64,000 nt of DNA from Maribacter sp. (GCA_022865355.1 JALHST010000272.1:1-64000), one strand, 5' to 3'; positions 43,567-52,508 are shown, counted from the first letter of the stretch. Made by a program: numbers and translations. The notes: a model not told the origin generated them from the sequence alone.

Positions 43567-44331
43567 TTATAATGGCTCCTCTTTATTAGTACCATATTGC
43601 CCATCAATTAATTCCAGGACTTCTATAGCCCGCACTTTACAGCCCATAAAAATATTTATGAAGTAAGTGGACGTAAAATCGATTCGTTTTATTAAACTAA
43701 CAACGCGCTTCTCATTGAATATGGCTTTTATGGCTTTTTGGCTTGGTAAATTGGTGCCATCGGCCAAACGCATTTTATTCAAATCCGTTTGATCCATCAA
43801 ATCATATTTCAAGCCTCGTATTTCTATACGGGGTTGTGATTCGTCTTCCCAATTCCGTGCAGCTCCCTTATATTTATGATAATAGTTTTGAATCTTGCTT
43901 ACCAACTGAGGATCTGCGTACACTTTGGGCAACCCTGATTTTCTCAATTCGTCCCAGATTTCCATATTCAAATCCATGTTAAGGGCGAATGACATACCTA
44001 GAAAAGCGGAAAAAAATGCCATGGAGTCTACAATTGTCTCTCGATTTTCGAGTATTGGAATAATTAGTTGTGCCGCTTTTTCCTGGGTTTGAAGAACTGA
44101 TATATAATGCTGAATAATTGTGGTGTCGTTGCGTATATCTTCAGCGAGGCCAAGCATGGTCTGCTGGAATCCATTTTTTGATTTTCTATCTTCATTCCAA
44201 TTATTGATCTGCAGTGCGATCAAAATACCAATTACTACCAGTACGATTTCGCCAATAGCATACCTCATATACTTTATAGGCTTGTTATCATCAGCGAGTT
44301 TTTTGCGAATTTTACGAAAGAAGTTAATCAT
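43567..44331 (-). CDS. DUF6090 family protein, copy 2
   Basis: 254 residues from the ATG at 44331 (MINFFRKIRKKLADDNK); an upstream extension of the frame to 44397 contains the promoter and is not used. Transmembrane helix in IGEIVLVVIGILIALQINNW, then a helical exported domain. Function unknown. The C-terminal ~200 residues differ clearly from copies 1 and 3. Confidence 0.86.
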   Translation of the reverse strand: MINFFRKIRKKLADDNKPIKYMRYAIGEIVLVVIGILIALQINNWNEDRKSKNGFQQTMLGLAEDIRNDTTIIQHYISVLQTQEKAAQLIIPILENRETIVDSMAFFSAFLGMSFALNMDLNMEIWDELRKSGLPKVYADPQLVSKIQNYYHKYKGAARNWEDESQPRIEIRGLKYDLMDQTDLNKMRLADGTNLPSQKAIKAIFNEKRVVSLIKRIDFTSTYFINIFMGCKVRAIEVLELIDGQYGTNKEEPL

Positions 44332-44352
44332 AGGAAGTGGTTGGTTGCTCTT

Positions 44353-44385
44353 CGTAAGGTAGGGAATTATTAAATATGGCCAGCA
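44353..44385 (-). promoter_or_regulatory. Shared promoter, DUF6090 copy 2
   Basis: TACCTTAC at 44353-44360, TTG at 44383-44385, and leader GAAGAGCAACCAACC between box and ATG. Upstream flank also similar to that of the next gene (44939). Confidence 0.6.
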
Positions 44386-44504
44386 AGACCTTGGCATCCA
44401 ATGTATTGCTTAATACTATACCAATCGTAATGGTGCGTGAACTTTTGGGAGCATAACAAATAATCAAAATCAAGTGGAAAGCAACAAAGAGTATAAGTAG
44501 CTAC

Positions 44505-44915
44505 TTATTCCGGACGATATGTACCATCCATTCCCAGCCTATATCCTTTTGGGTAATATTTCCCATCCTGTCCTAGGAAACTGCCTTCGGGATAGTATTT
44601 ACCGTCTATGCCTAAAAATGATCCTTTCGGATAGTACTTCCCATCCTGCCCCAGGAAACTACCTTCAGGATAATATTTTCCATCCCTTCCCAACACGGCG
44701 CCTTTTGGGTAATATTTCCCGTCCTGTCCGAGGAAACTCCCTTCGGGATAGTACTTTCCGTCTATGCCTAAAAATGATCCTTTCGGATAGTACTTCCCAT
44801 CCTGCCCCAGGAAGCTGCCATCAGGATGATATTTGCCATCTATACCTAAAAATTGCGCCATATTTTTTGTTGAAGGGCTATTAAATGAATACCGGATTCG
44901 GAAGTTGGCATTCAT
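44505..44915 (-). CDS. Protein of nine tandem 13-residue repeats
   Basis: 136 residues. After about 24 residues the protein is nine repeats of the pattern (F)LGxDGKYYPxGS, alternating Q/K-type and I/E-type units, ending DGTYRPE. At DNA level they are 39-bp units, near-identical as 78-bp pairs. No signal peptide or membrane segment. The ATG at 44915 is supported by the promoter at 44939, 23 bases upstream; MAQFLG at 44861 is an alternative start. Similar short DGKYY repeats occur in uncharacterised bacterial proteins; function unknown. Confidence 0.7.
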   Translation of the reverse strand: MNANFRIRYSFNSPSTKNMAQFLGIDGKYHPDGSFLGQDGKYYPKGSFLGIDGKYYPEGSFLGQDGKYYPKGAVLGRDGKYYPEGSFLGQDGKYYPKGSFLGIDGKYYPEGSFLGQDGKYYPKGYRLGMDGTYRPE

Positions 44916-44938
44916 TTAAAGTTGGTCGGATGTTCTTC

Positions 44939-44968
44939 CTAAGGTAGGGAATTATTATATATGGCAAG
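44939..44968 (-). promoter_or_regulatory. Shared promoter, repeat-protein gene
   Basis: TACCTTAG at 44939-44946 followed by leader GAAGAACATCCGACC, matching the DUF6090 promoters; a TTG lies 18 bases further upstream. Confidence 0.6.
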
Positions 44969-45216
44969 AAAGACCTTTGCATCCCCTTTGTTGCTTTATA
45001 ATGACGTTCTTATAGAAATCGCAAGTGAATTAATAGCACATTCAAGCACCGAAATTACCCAAGAAGATTATGGAAAGATATTACGGCAAAGAGTGAGTTA
45101 GGAGATTATAAGGATTGGGCGCAAAAATAGAAACGGTTTATATCTATCCGCGGCAAGTAAGTATGAGCCGCATGTCACAGGGTGTGTGGCCCATGTGCTT
45201 TTTTAGCCTTTCGCTA
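44969..45216. other. Intergenic region, possible gene remnant
   Basis: No intact gene. A short plus-strand frame around 45000-45103 reads VLIEIASELIAHSS then TEITQEDYGKILRQRVS before a stop; it has no start codon and could be the tail of a lost gene. Confidence 0.3.
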
Positions 45217-45993
45217 TTATTTAGTTTTTATTTCCAATTCAGATTCAATGTCTATAAGAATGTTTTCAACGTACTTCAACATGTTTTGTTGATATTCGAG
45301 CCTGAATTTTTCCATTAAGGATTTCTGGTATAAAATTCCTAAAAACGAAGTATTATTTAAATGTTTCGTAACGGCATCATGCCTATCTGACTCACTATAA
45401 CCAGTTTTTAAGCCTGTCGTTCGTACGATTCTATCATCATTTAATAAAAAAGGCGCATATGCGCTACATTTTTCCGTCAACAATGAATTCAATTGTATAC
45501 TATAGTTTTCATCTTCAAATCCATATTTTAATTCGGCGGAAAATTCCGCCAGCAGACGACTTAAGTCTTGGTTTTGTATGATTCCCGTTTTTCCGGAACC
45601 TATTAGCGCATCATAAGTACCATTAACAGGCTCAACACGCCAATATGCCAACGCACCGCTAAACAGATAATCTGCAATTGAATCATTATATTTATAATTA
45701 CTTTTTTCAATCATTAAACGCATCAATTTACTGCAACGAACAACTACTTTGGATTGCAGTTTAATTGTTTCATGAACCCTGTTTTTGGTCTGTATAAAAT
45801 CGGTACGCATCGATTCAAGAATTTCAATTTCTTCAATTCTTTCAAGTCTATTTTGATTCCAACTGTTTATTTGTAAGGCAAAAAGAATCCCAATAACCAC
45901 AAGAACAATCTCCCCAATGGCATACTTGAGGTATTTTAAGGTCTTGTTATCATCTGCGAGTTTTTTACGGATTTTTCTGAAGAAGTTGATCAT
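45217..45993 (-). CDS. DUF6090 family protein, copy 3
   Basis: 258 residues from the ATG at 45993 (MINFFRKIRKKLADDNKTLKY), transmembrane helix in IGEIVLVVIGILFALQINSW, then a charged helical domain (EEIEILESMRTDFIQTKNRV) likely to form a coiled coil. Function unknown. The TACCTTAG promoter lies 26 bases upstream. Confidence 0.87.
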   Translation of the reverse strand: MINFFRKIRKKLADDNKTLKYLKYAIGEIVLVVIGILFALQINSWNQNRLERIEEIEILESMRTDFIQTKNRVHETIKLQSKVVVRCSKLMRLMIEKSNYKYNDSIADYLFSGALAYWRVEPVNGTYDALIGSGKTGIIQNQDLSRLLAEFSAELKYGFEDENYSIQLNSLLTEKCSAYAPFLLNDDRIVRTTGLKTGYSESDRHDAVTKHLNNTSFLGILYQKSLMEKFRLEYQQNMLKYVENILIDIESELEIKTK

Positions 45994-46019
45994 TGGAAGG
46001 GAGCGGTTGGTTGTTCTTC

Positions 46020-46027
46020 CTAAGGTA
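46020..46027 (-). promoter_or_regulatory. Shared promoter box TACCTTAG, DUF6090 copy 3
   Basis: Followed by leader GAAGAACAACCAACC before the ATG. The remaining 300 bp up to the NTF2-like gene at 46330 show no other feature. Confidence 0.6.
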
Positions 46028-46329
46028 GTAAATTATTGTGGCAGTGTCGTAAGAAGATCACAGAGGTACATTATAGGAAATTGCACAAAAAAAAGGAAGC
46101 GAAAAATTGCCCTTGATAATTAATTGGGCACTTCCGGACACTCAGACCCGTCGTTCGTCCGTTTTATTAAACTTGATTGCCAAAACAATTATACCTTCAA
46201 CATTCAAGGAAGGGGGGTCTCTGCTATACGCCAAGAGTAATGGCAAAAGGTCCCTTCACTTAAAACAATGAAACAATTCAATTCCTGGGAGGTAAAGGTT
46301 ACCTACCAGCCTTAAACTAAAACACTAAA

Positions 46330-46839
46330 ATGATGAAAAAAAACATTCGAATAGTACCCTTTTTGGCCCTTGTGGCATTTACCTTTTCTGCGTGTACTCC
46401 CGTTGAAAAAACAGAGCCTATAGATATGGCGAAACTTAAGGCAGAAATTCAGGCGAAGGAAGACGCTTTCGCCGCGGGTGAAAAGGCCAAGGATGCCGAT
46501 GCGGTCGCTGCCTATTATAGCGAAAACGCCGTAAGTTATAACCGCAATGATAAACCTGTTTCAGGGAAGGCGGCCATCAGAGATAGAATTGCAAAACAAA
46601 TTGCTACTGACACTACGGGCCATTATAATGCCTACAAACTCATTGACCTCTTTGCCGAAGGTAATAATGCCTTGGAGATCGGTTCCTGGACCGAATATGA
46701 TGCCGGGGGCTCTGAAATCGACAATGGCTATTACATGTCTTATTTTGAAAAACACGACGGCAAATACGAATGTGTGCGGGATATGACCGTTACTACCAAG
46801 CCCGCTGCCGCTGCCATGCCTGAAGAGGAAGACATGTAA
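46330..46839 (+). CDS. NTF2-like (SnoaL/DUF4440-type) lipoprotein
   Basis: 169 residues. Signal with lipobox (FTFSAC), a helical lead (AKLKAEIQAKEDAFAAGEKAKD), then an NTF2-like cone-fold domain (YYSENAVSYNRNDKPVSGKAAI, GSWTEYDAGG, KYECVRDMTV) and an Ala/Pro-Glu-rich tail. The family includes enzymes and simple binding proteins; the function here is unknown. Starts at ATG 46330 or the next ATG at 46333. A strong terminator follows. Confidence 0.85.
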   Translation: MMKKNIRIVPFLALVAFTFSACTPVEKTEPIDMAKLKAEIQAKEDAFAAGEKAKDADAVAAYYSENAVSYNRNDKPVSGKAAIRDRIAKQIATDTTGHYNAYKLIDLFAEGNNALEIGSWTEYDAGGSEIDNGYYMSYFEKHDGKYECVRDMTVTTKPAAAAMPEEEDM

Positions 46840-46878
46840 ACGGTTGGGAAAACCCCATGCATAATGTTAAAACGATTT

Positions 46879-46906
46879 GAGCCTGCATCTTGCAGGCTCT
46901 TTTTTT
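46879..46906 (+). terminator. Rho-independent terminator after the NTF2-like gene
   Basis: GAGCCTGCA and TGCAGGCTC form a 9-bp stem with a short loop, followed by seven T. Confidence 0.9.
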
Positions 46907-46958
46907 GGCAGTACCCGTCATTTTTTGATTTTTAGGCCCTCGCTTGGGGGTTTTATAT

Positions 46959-47147
46959 TTAAGAGGTCGGAAAAAAGAGGGTAAAAGTTCCATAATCATC
47001 GGTATTTAGATCTGAAACGGCACGGCAGCGTACCCCAAGCTCCCTTTCCGAGATGGGCGCAATGACCTTTTCCTTACCGTGCAGGGTGCCTAGAATGACA
47101 GTACGATCTTTAAAAATAGAAGCGCCCTTAAATTTCTTTTTTGACAT
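46959..47147 (-). pseudogene. N-terminal fragment of a DUF6671-like protein, downstream of dabA
   Basis: 62 codons from the ATG at 47147: KDRTVILGTLHGKEKVIAP, then ERELGVRCRAVSDLNTDDYGTFT matches the first ~50 residues of DUF6671 proteins, which are normally about 280 residues. After GTFT the frame ends with LFFPTS and a stop; the rest of the family is missing. A GTG at 47156 that overlaps the dabA stop could allow coupled translation. The fragment may be non-functional or a residual short product. Confidence 0.55.
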
Positions 47148-47152
47148 CACGA

Positions 47153-49549
47153 TCACACCATGGATAATTCATTTAAATCCTCGGCAGGGACTTTATCAAT
47201 AAAGTCTTTCGAGGAACCGGTTCTCCCAACTGATCGATCCCATTTCATATCTTTTTGGTAGCGGGTTATTCGATTTTCTTCCGTAGGGTCCATCACCAGC
47301 AGGTAGATCCATTCATTGTCGAGCAAACTTTTAAGATTTTCATTTCTCAGCAGTATCTCTTCTATCCAGGCCACCGGAGCTTGAATGAACACTGATAATC
47401 GCAGTGGCCGATGGTACATTTTTTCATCCGATTCCTTTACGGACTGCAGTGGAAGGCCCATTTTCAGATCGCCCCCATTGCCCTGTACGACACCAAATTT
47501 GCCGGTAACGTTTTGCGTTATCTTCGAGCCTCCACCGAATTTTTCGGTATCGACCGTCGAAAAATAGTAATGGTTATTGATCCACTGGGTCACAACCATT
47601 GGCCCTTGCAGGATGCCTTCCAGGGCACTTCCGTTTTTATCCATTTCCCAATTATAGGAATGCAGAAAGCATTGGCCGTCAAGATTCCGGTTTTTGGTAA
47701 GCGCCCGTGGTGCGATTATAAATCCAGCATTTTTGGCCAAGCCCCATTCGGGCCTGGTTTCCGCCCAATCAAGGGCTTTCTTTCGGGCCATGGCCACGCT
47801 GTCTTTCACGACCCCCAGCCTTTCTTGGGTGGCAGTCCGCTGTGCCTTGAACAAATCTGTCCTTACCTTTTGCAAGCGTTCCTGATGTGAATCAGGAACT
47901 TTAGAGGCGAATACTACGATTTCATCGGTGGTGGTATTGTGTTCCGCACCTATGAAAAAGGTATCCGCTGGAATCTTAAGATCAAAATTGTCCTCCAATG
48001 CTATTCTCACTTCAGGTAGGTTGGCCAATTTAGCCAGCATCCTGGCATTATGCCTACCGGGGCTCGCGGCGCAGGCTCCACAGTCCAAACTGGAACCAAA
48101 CGGATTGTTCGTCGAATGACTACCATGCCCCACAAAGAATACCAATGGCGCAAAATGTTTCAAGCCCGTAAGGTCGAAAGCGGATTTTACCAGGGCCGTT
48201 TTTTCATTCAATGGAATACCAACGATCAAATCCTCTTTACTATTCGCGGTATCGATTTCGGGTTCACAAATGTTTTCGTGGGAGGGGGTATTTTTTCCGT
48301 TCAAGCGATGGAAATACCCGGGAAGTAATGTCCGTAACAGTAAAGATATCCCATAATGCGCCCCGGATCCTTCCACATAGCCAAATGCCGAAGGAAGCAT
48401 ATTTTTCATGCGTTTCAGAAAATACTGGCGGAATTTTAAAACTTCGTTTTTTCTTTTGTATTTCGATAGTTTTTCCAGATTGCCTTTCTGGAGAATTTCG
48501 ACTACTTTATAGGTAGAAGATACAATGGGCGGGCAGGATTTACGGATCAGGCCATCGCTCAAGTTCTGATAATCCATCGCGATACCGAAAAATCCGGCAT
48601 AGCCGTAGGTTTCATAATTTCCCTTGGATTCAATATGCCTTCTGATCGCTTCCGATCGGGTGTCGATGCAAAGGACCATTTGGGCATCTGGAACGGGTCC
48701 TTCATTTTCCGATGCTTCCAAAGTCATCGATTTTTGCGTCAAACTATTCACAAGTCGGTTTTGCCAGCTCTTTTCCCAAGCCTTCAACCATATAAGTTGA
48801 AGATTTGATATAGGTAGTATTTCCGTTTTATCGGTCTTAGGTAGCATTTCGGCCTTTATATGTTTGGCAATCCATAGGCGCACCGCCAAATAATCTTCCA
48901 AAGTAATCGGATATTCCATATGCCAGAAGGAGTTGGCCTCTTTGCGGTATTTAATATATCCCGTCCATCCCGGTAAAGCGGCCAGATGGTAGGTAAAGAT
49001 GCTGATATGCTCTTTTTCCGGATACTCTTTTAATATTTCAGCCAGCGCATCTGAACCCGATTTTGGCAAGTCCTTGCGAGAGTTTATACCAAGTTCTCCA
49101 TCGTAGATGGCCAATTTCCGCCAGGCGTTATAAAACCCTTCATTTTTATAGGGCATTTCCCATTCCGCCAGACCTTCGTCCATGAAAGCAGCAAGCCACT
49201 TCGCCATAATCCTGTCCAAATCGTGGTTGATATTTTTCTCCATGACCGTTTTCTGCGATTCCATTTGGCGTAAATACCATTCCGGCGATTCAGACATTCC
49301 GTTCTCCTCGAGGAGGGTAAGCAGCTCGTTTTCATCGATCTCTTTTTGTTCCCAAGCCTGGCGGTAGAGTGAAGCTCCAGGGAACACTCTTGCGCCCATA
49401 TGTTTTTCCACACGCCGTACCGCTTTTTCGAAAGGGATGTCTTCATAACCCGATAACGGATTTGAAGTTACAAAAGCGTATAACGGCCAGGTTTTTCCAA
49501 CGAGTTTAGCTGCATTGTCAATATTTTTCTGAAGGGGTTCGTGGATCAT
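47153..49549 (-). CDS. dabA: DabA, inorganic carbon transporter subunit (DUF2309/UPF0753)
   Basis: Beta-carbonic-anhydrase-like subunit of the DAB dissolved-inorganic-carbon pump, which hydrates CO2 to bicarbonate on the cytoplasmic side in an energy-coupled manner. The four zinc/active-site residues are all visible: Cys294 and Asp296 in VLCIDTRSEA, His475 in FVGHGSHST and Cys490 in SSLDCGAC. 798 residues, normal length. Directly downstream of dabB (2-bp gap). Confidence 0.93.
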   Translation of the reverse strand: MIHEPLQKNIDNAAKLVGKTWPLYAFVTSNPLSGYEDIPFEKAVRRVEKHMGARVFPGASLYRQAWEQKEIDENELLTLLEENGMSESPEWYLRQMESQKTVMEKNINHDLDRIMAKWLAAFMDEGLAEWEMPYKNEGFYNAWRKLAIYDGELGINSRKDLPKSGSDALAEILKEYPEKEHISIFTYHLAALPGWTGYIKYRKEANSFWHMEYPITLEDYLAVRLWIAKHIKAEMLPKTDKTEILPISNLQLIWLKAWEKSWQNRLVNSLTQKSMTLEASENEGPVPDAQMVLCIDTRSEAIRRHIESKGNYETYGYAGFFGIAMDYQNLSDGLIRKSCPPIVSSTYKVVEILQKGNLEKLSKYKRKNEVLKFRQYFLKRMKNMLPSAFGYVEGSGAHYGISLLLRTLLPGYFHRLNGKNTPSHENICEPEIDTANSKEDLIVGIPLNEKTALVKSAFDLTGLKHFAPLVFFVGHGSHSTNNPFGSSLDCGACAASPGRHNARMLAKLANLPEVRIALEDNFDLKIPADTFFIGAEHNTTTDEIVVFASKVPDSHQERLQKVRTDLFKAQRTATQERLGVVKDSVAMARKKALDWAETRPEWGLAKNAGFIIAPRALTKNRNLDGQCFLHSYNWEMDKNGSALEGILQGPMVVTQWINNHYYFSTVDTEKFGGGSKITQNVTGKFGVVQGNGGDLKMGLPLQSVKESDEKMYHRPLRLSVFIQAPVAWIEEILLRNENLKSLLDNEWIYLLVMDPTEENRITRYQKDMKWDRSVGRTGSSKDFIDKVPAEDLNELSMV

Positions 49550-49551
49550 AC

Positions 49552-51009
49552 TTACTTGTATTTATATAGCAAAATTGACTTTTTATAGGGTCGGGATATG
49601 TTCAATAGTTTTACGTAAAGCCAGGGCACCCTTTGGTAAATACCCAATTTCATAATAAAGAAACCTATCAGGAACACGATTCCGAACATAATCTGTATGG
49701 CAGTGAGCTGCAAGGGTACGACGACCATCGGCATATCGGCCATCAATACGGTAACGCCATTGTAGATGAGCGCATAAATGCCTATGCCCGAGATGAAAAG
49801 TATGGAAGGCAGCAACGCTTTTTGCAAAATCGACAGGCTTTGCTCTTTTACGATGTTGTAGGTAGCCTGCCCTACTGTAATGGCTACTATAAGTGTTAGA
49901 AAAATACCGCTATCCACGGCCGTTCCTTTTCCGGTTAGCAGCGCGAATAGAACGGCTCCAAGGATACCAAAAAACAGCACTACGAAGGCTTGGAGAGGCC
50001 GGATCCTAATCTGCAAAGGTTTCTGGGGCTTTGAATTTTCGATACCTTCCCCAGCGGAAAGGAACAAATAGGCCTTATAGAATCCATGCAAAATTAGATG
50101 TGCGACGGCCGCATTGAAAAAACCGAGGCCACATTGCATGATCATAAAACCCATCTGCGCAATGGTGGAACAGGCCAGTTTTTGTTTTACGGTTACCTGA
50201 AGTAGTTTGGTAAATTGGGCGATTATGGCGGTAAACCCACCGATGATAAAAAGAAGGGTTAAGGTATTCGAGGCAAACAAAAGAGTGGAAAACAGTGTCA
50301 ACAGGATTCCGGCGCCGTTTACGAATCCGGCGTGCATCAACGCCGATGCGGGCGTTGGGGCGGTCATGGCCGAAAGTAACCAACGGTGGAAAGGATACAT
50401 CGCCGACTGAATGATAGCGGCGATAATTATGCACGCCGCCGCTATAAAAATTATAGATTGGGGCAAACCGTTCAATGCAGAAATCAGGCCGCTTATCGTA
50501 AACTCGTTACTTTTAAAGGCCAATAACAAAACCCCTGCACTCAAAAAAAACGTCCCTGCCATGAAATACTTTTGGGCAAACTTTGAAGCTTCACCCGCCT
50601 CTCCCCAATCAGAATCAATACCAATCAACCGGGCCATAAAAAGGCCCATGGCAAGCCAGGAAAGCAGCAATAACAAAACATGGTTAGACATTACAAGGAG
50701 CATTACCGAAATGGTGAAACCAAGGCAAAGGCCCATGAAGCCATTTTGATACCTGAATCCCTTAAGATAGTTGCCTGCATAGCTGCTTACAACCGCGCTA
50801 AAGAAGGTTACCGTGGTCCAGATCAGTAAAGTGAAACCATTGATCCGGAAAATACCATGCCAGTCCCATTCCTGAATATTGGGAAAATGGGTAATTAGGT
50901 ACCCTAGATTTCCCGAAAACAGTGCCCATAAAAAAAGAGTGGCTATTTTGGAAAAGATTGAAGATTGGGTTTGTTTGCTTTTTTCGGTCGAATTATTTTC
51001 AAGATTCAT
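49552..51009 (-). CDS. dabB: DabB, NADH dehydrogenase subunit 5-like membrane subunit
   Basis: 485-residue polytopic protein of the proton-pumping antiporter-like (NuoL/MrpA) family, with about 13-14 hydrophobic helices. Seen: the conserved SAMYPFHRWLLSAMTAPTPASALMHAGFVNGAG block split over TM7-TM8, with Lys and His residues for proton transfer. It couples the ion gradient to DabA. An N-terminal polar tail precedes TM1. ATG at 51009. Confidence 0.93.
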   Translation of the reverse strand: MNLENNSTEKSKQTQSSIFSKIATLFLWALFSGNLGYLITHFPNIQEWDWHGIFRINGFTLLIWTTVTFFSAVVSSYAGNYLKGFRYQNGFMGLCLGFTISVMLLVMSNHVLLLLLSWLAMGLFMARLIGIDSDWGEAGEASKFAQKYFMAGTFFLSAGVLLLAFKSNEFTISGLISALNGLPQSIIFIAAACIIIAAIIQSAMYPFHRWLLSAMTAPTPASALMHAGFVNGAGILLTLFSTLLFASNTLTLLFIIGGFTAIIAQFTKLLQVTVKQKLACSTIAQMGFMIMQCGLGFFNAAVAHLILHGFYKAYLFLSAGEGIENSKPQKPLQIRIRPLQAFVVLFFGILGAVLFALLTGKGTAVDSGIFLTLIVAITVGQATYNIVKEQSLSILQKALLPSILFISGIGIYALIYNGVTVLMADMPMVVVPLQLTAIQIMFGIVFLIGFFIMKLGIYQRVPWLYVKLLNISRPYKKSILLYKYK

Positions 51010-51145
51010 TTGTAGGATTTAAAGATGTTTGCTTACTATTTAGCCATTAGGGCGCATTGCGAATATTTTGGACATTCATTCTTGTAAGGAGTATAATTTT
51101 CGATACGTTTGATTTCTATAGCGCTTTTGTCCTCGTTTTTCGCAC

Positions 51146-51454
51146 TCAGTCAGAAACGGTAATTTCAAGGATGCCATTTATTTTTAATTTCTGTCCAAGA
51201 TCTCTGGTTTTTGCCATAAATTCACTTGCGATCTTCTTTTCGTTCACCAACTCCTTGATCCGCCCATCCAGTAGGTCGGTTTTGTATTCGTGATTCCCTT
51301 CCCAAATTTGAAGCCTTTGTATTTTATGAAAGTTTATTTTTTCATCTATTAGGGACATAATGACTTGAGAGGCTTCCGTTGCAGTAAACTCACCTTTTAC
51401 CAATTGAATTATTTGGGTTGTTTTTTCCGTCTTACCTAATTCTTTTGTTTCCAT
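51146..51454 (-). CDS. Small conserved protein of the DAB locus
   Basis: 102 residues, soluble, mixed alpha/beta: TQIIQLVKGEFTATEASQVI, HKIQRLQIWEGNHEYKTDLL, then a charged helix (KELVNEKKIASEFMAKTRD). No known domain. It is the first gene upstream of dabB (136-bp gap), divergent from the LysR regulator. Its position suggests a regulatory or accessory role in carbon uptake; this is inference. Confidence 0.7.
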   Translation of the reverse strand: METKELGKTEKTTQIIQLVKGEFTATEASQVIMSLIDEKINFHKIQRLQIWEGNHEYKTDLLDGRIKELVNEKKIASEFMAKTRDLGQKLKINGILEITVSD

Positions 51455-51501
51455 TGTATTTATTTTTTGCGGTTTTATCTTTCGAATTTCTTGTTCGGCG
51501 C

Positions 51502-51515
51502 AAAGTTTAAACTTT
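51502..51515. promoter_or_regulatory. 14-bp palindrome in the dab/LysR divergent promoter region
   Basis: AAAGTTTAAACTTT, a perfect palindrome in the 112-bp gap between the small protein gene and the LysR gene. LysR regulators commonly bind such sites between themselves and a divergent target; a second imperfect palindrome around TTATAGTATACATAA lies near 51541-51556. Confidence 0.55.
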
Positions 51516-51566
51516 AATATTATTTATTTTTATTTATATTAGTTATAGTATACATAAACATTATTT

Positions 51567-52508
51567 ATGAATTATACATTACATCAATTGCAGATATTTT
51601 TAAAAATAGCTCAAATACAAAGTGTTACAAAGGCTGCCGAAGAGCTACACTTGACCCAACCCGCAGTTTCGTTCCAGCTAAAAAATTTTCAGGATCAGTT
51701 TCCAATTCCGCTTACCGAAGTTGTGGGTCGAAAACTTTATATTACAGATTTTGGAAAGGAAATGGCTCAGGCGGCCGAGAAAATTATCAACGAAGTCTAT
51801 GCCATTAATTACAAAACCTTGGCATACCAAGGGGAGCTTTCCGGACGGCTGAAAATTTCTGTGGTTTCGACGGGAAAATATGTGATGCCCTACTTTTTAT
51901 CCAGCTTTATGAAATTAAATCAGGGAGTAGAGCTAATAATTGACGTGACCAATAAAGCGAGGGTAGTGGAAAGTTTGGAATTAAACGAAGTCGATTTCGC
52001 GCTGGTTTCGGTCTTGCCAAAAAAACTTAAAGTCGAAAGGGTGCAACTCATGCAGAACCGGCTTTTTTTTGTTGCCAATAAGGAGTTGAAATTCAAAACA
52101 GCCCCTACTAAAAAAAAATTGTTCGAAGACCTTCCCCTGATTTATCGTGAGCAGGGAGCGGCCACTAGAAATGCCATGGAAAATTTTATTTCGAAGAACA
52201 ATCTTTCGGTACGGAAGAAGATAGAGCTGACTTCAAATGAGGCGGTCAAACAAGCTGTAATTTCTGGTCTAGGATGTTCCATTATGCCCTTGATCGGTAT
52301 AAAAAACGAATTAAAAAACCAAGATTTGCAAATCGTACCGGTCAAAGGCCTCCCCATTAGCACGGCATGGAATCTGATATGGCTTAAATCAAAAAAATTA
52401 TCGCCCGCTGCTCTGGCATATCTCGATTTTATAAAGGCCGAGAAAGAAGGGATTATACGCGACAGATTTTCATGGATCAATGACTATTTGCCTAATCAGG
52501 ACCTCTAA
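51567..52508 (+). CDS. LysR family transcriptional regulator (CbbR/CcmR-like context)
   Basis: 313 residues. N-terminal winged helix-turn-helix (LHQLQIFLKIAQIQSVTKAAEELHL, then TQPAVSFQLKNFQ), then an effector-binding periplasmic-protein-like domain with VISGLGCSIMPLIGIKNEL near the C-terminus. Divergent from the dab genes, so it probably controls inorganic carbon uptake, as CbbR/CcmR proteins do elsewhere. ATG at 51567. Confidence 0.9.
   Translation: MNYTLHQLQIFLKIAQIQSVTKAAEELHLTQPAVSFQLKNFQDQFPIPLTEVVGRKLYITDFGKEMAQAAEKIINEVYAINYKTLAYQGELSGRLKISVVSTGKYVMPYFLSSFMKLNQGVELIIDVTNKARVVESLELNEVDFALVSVLPKKLKVERVQLMQNRLFFVANKELKFKTAPTKKKLFEDLPLIYREQGAATRNAMENFISKNNLSVRKKIELTSNEAVKQAVISGLGCSIMPLIGIKNELKNQDLQIVPVKGLPISTAWNLIWLKSKKLSPAALAYLDFIKAEKEGIIRDRFSWINDYLPNQDL

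Noticed and set aside
44519..44884. Plus-strand open frame with repeats opposite the 13-residue repeat protein
   Set aside because: Antisense shadow of the 39-bp repeats; no promoter or leader on this strand, while the minus strand has the shared promoter.
44505..44915. Possible CRISPR-like array
   Set aside because: The 39-bp units are contiguous, without spacers, and in frame within a coding sequence. The same applies to the 75-bp repeats at 30850-31560.
45000..45103. Short protein-like stretch EIASELIAHSS...QEDYGKILRQRVS
   Set aside because: No start codon and only ~34 residues; at most a remnant of a lost gene.
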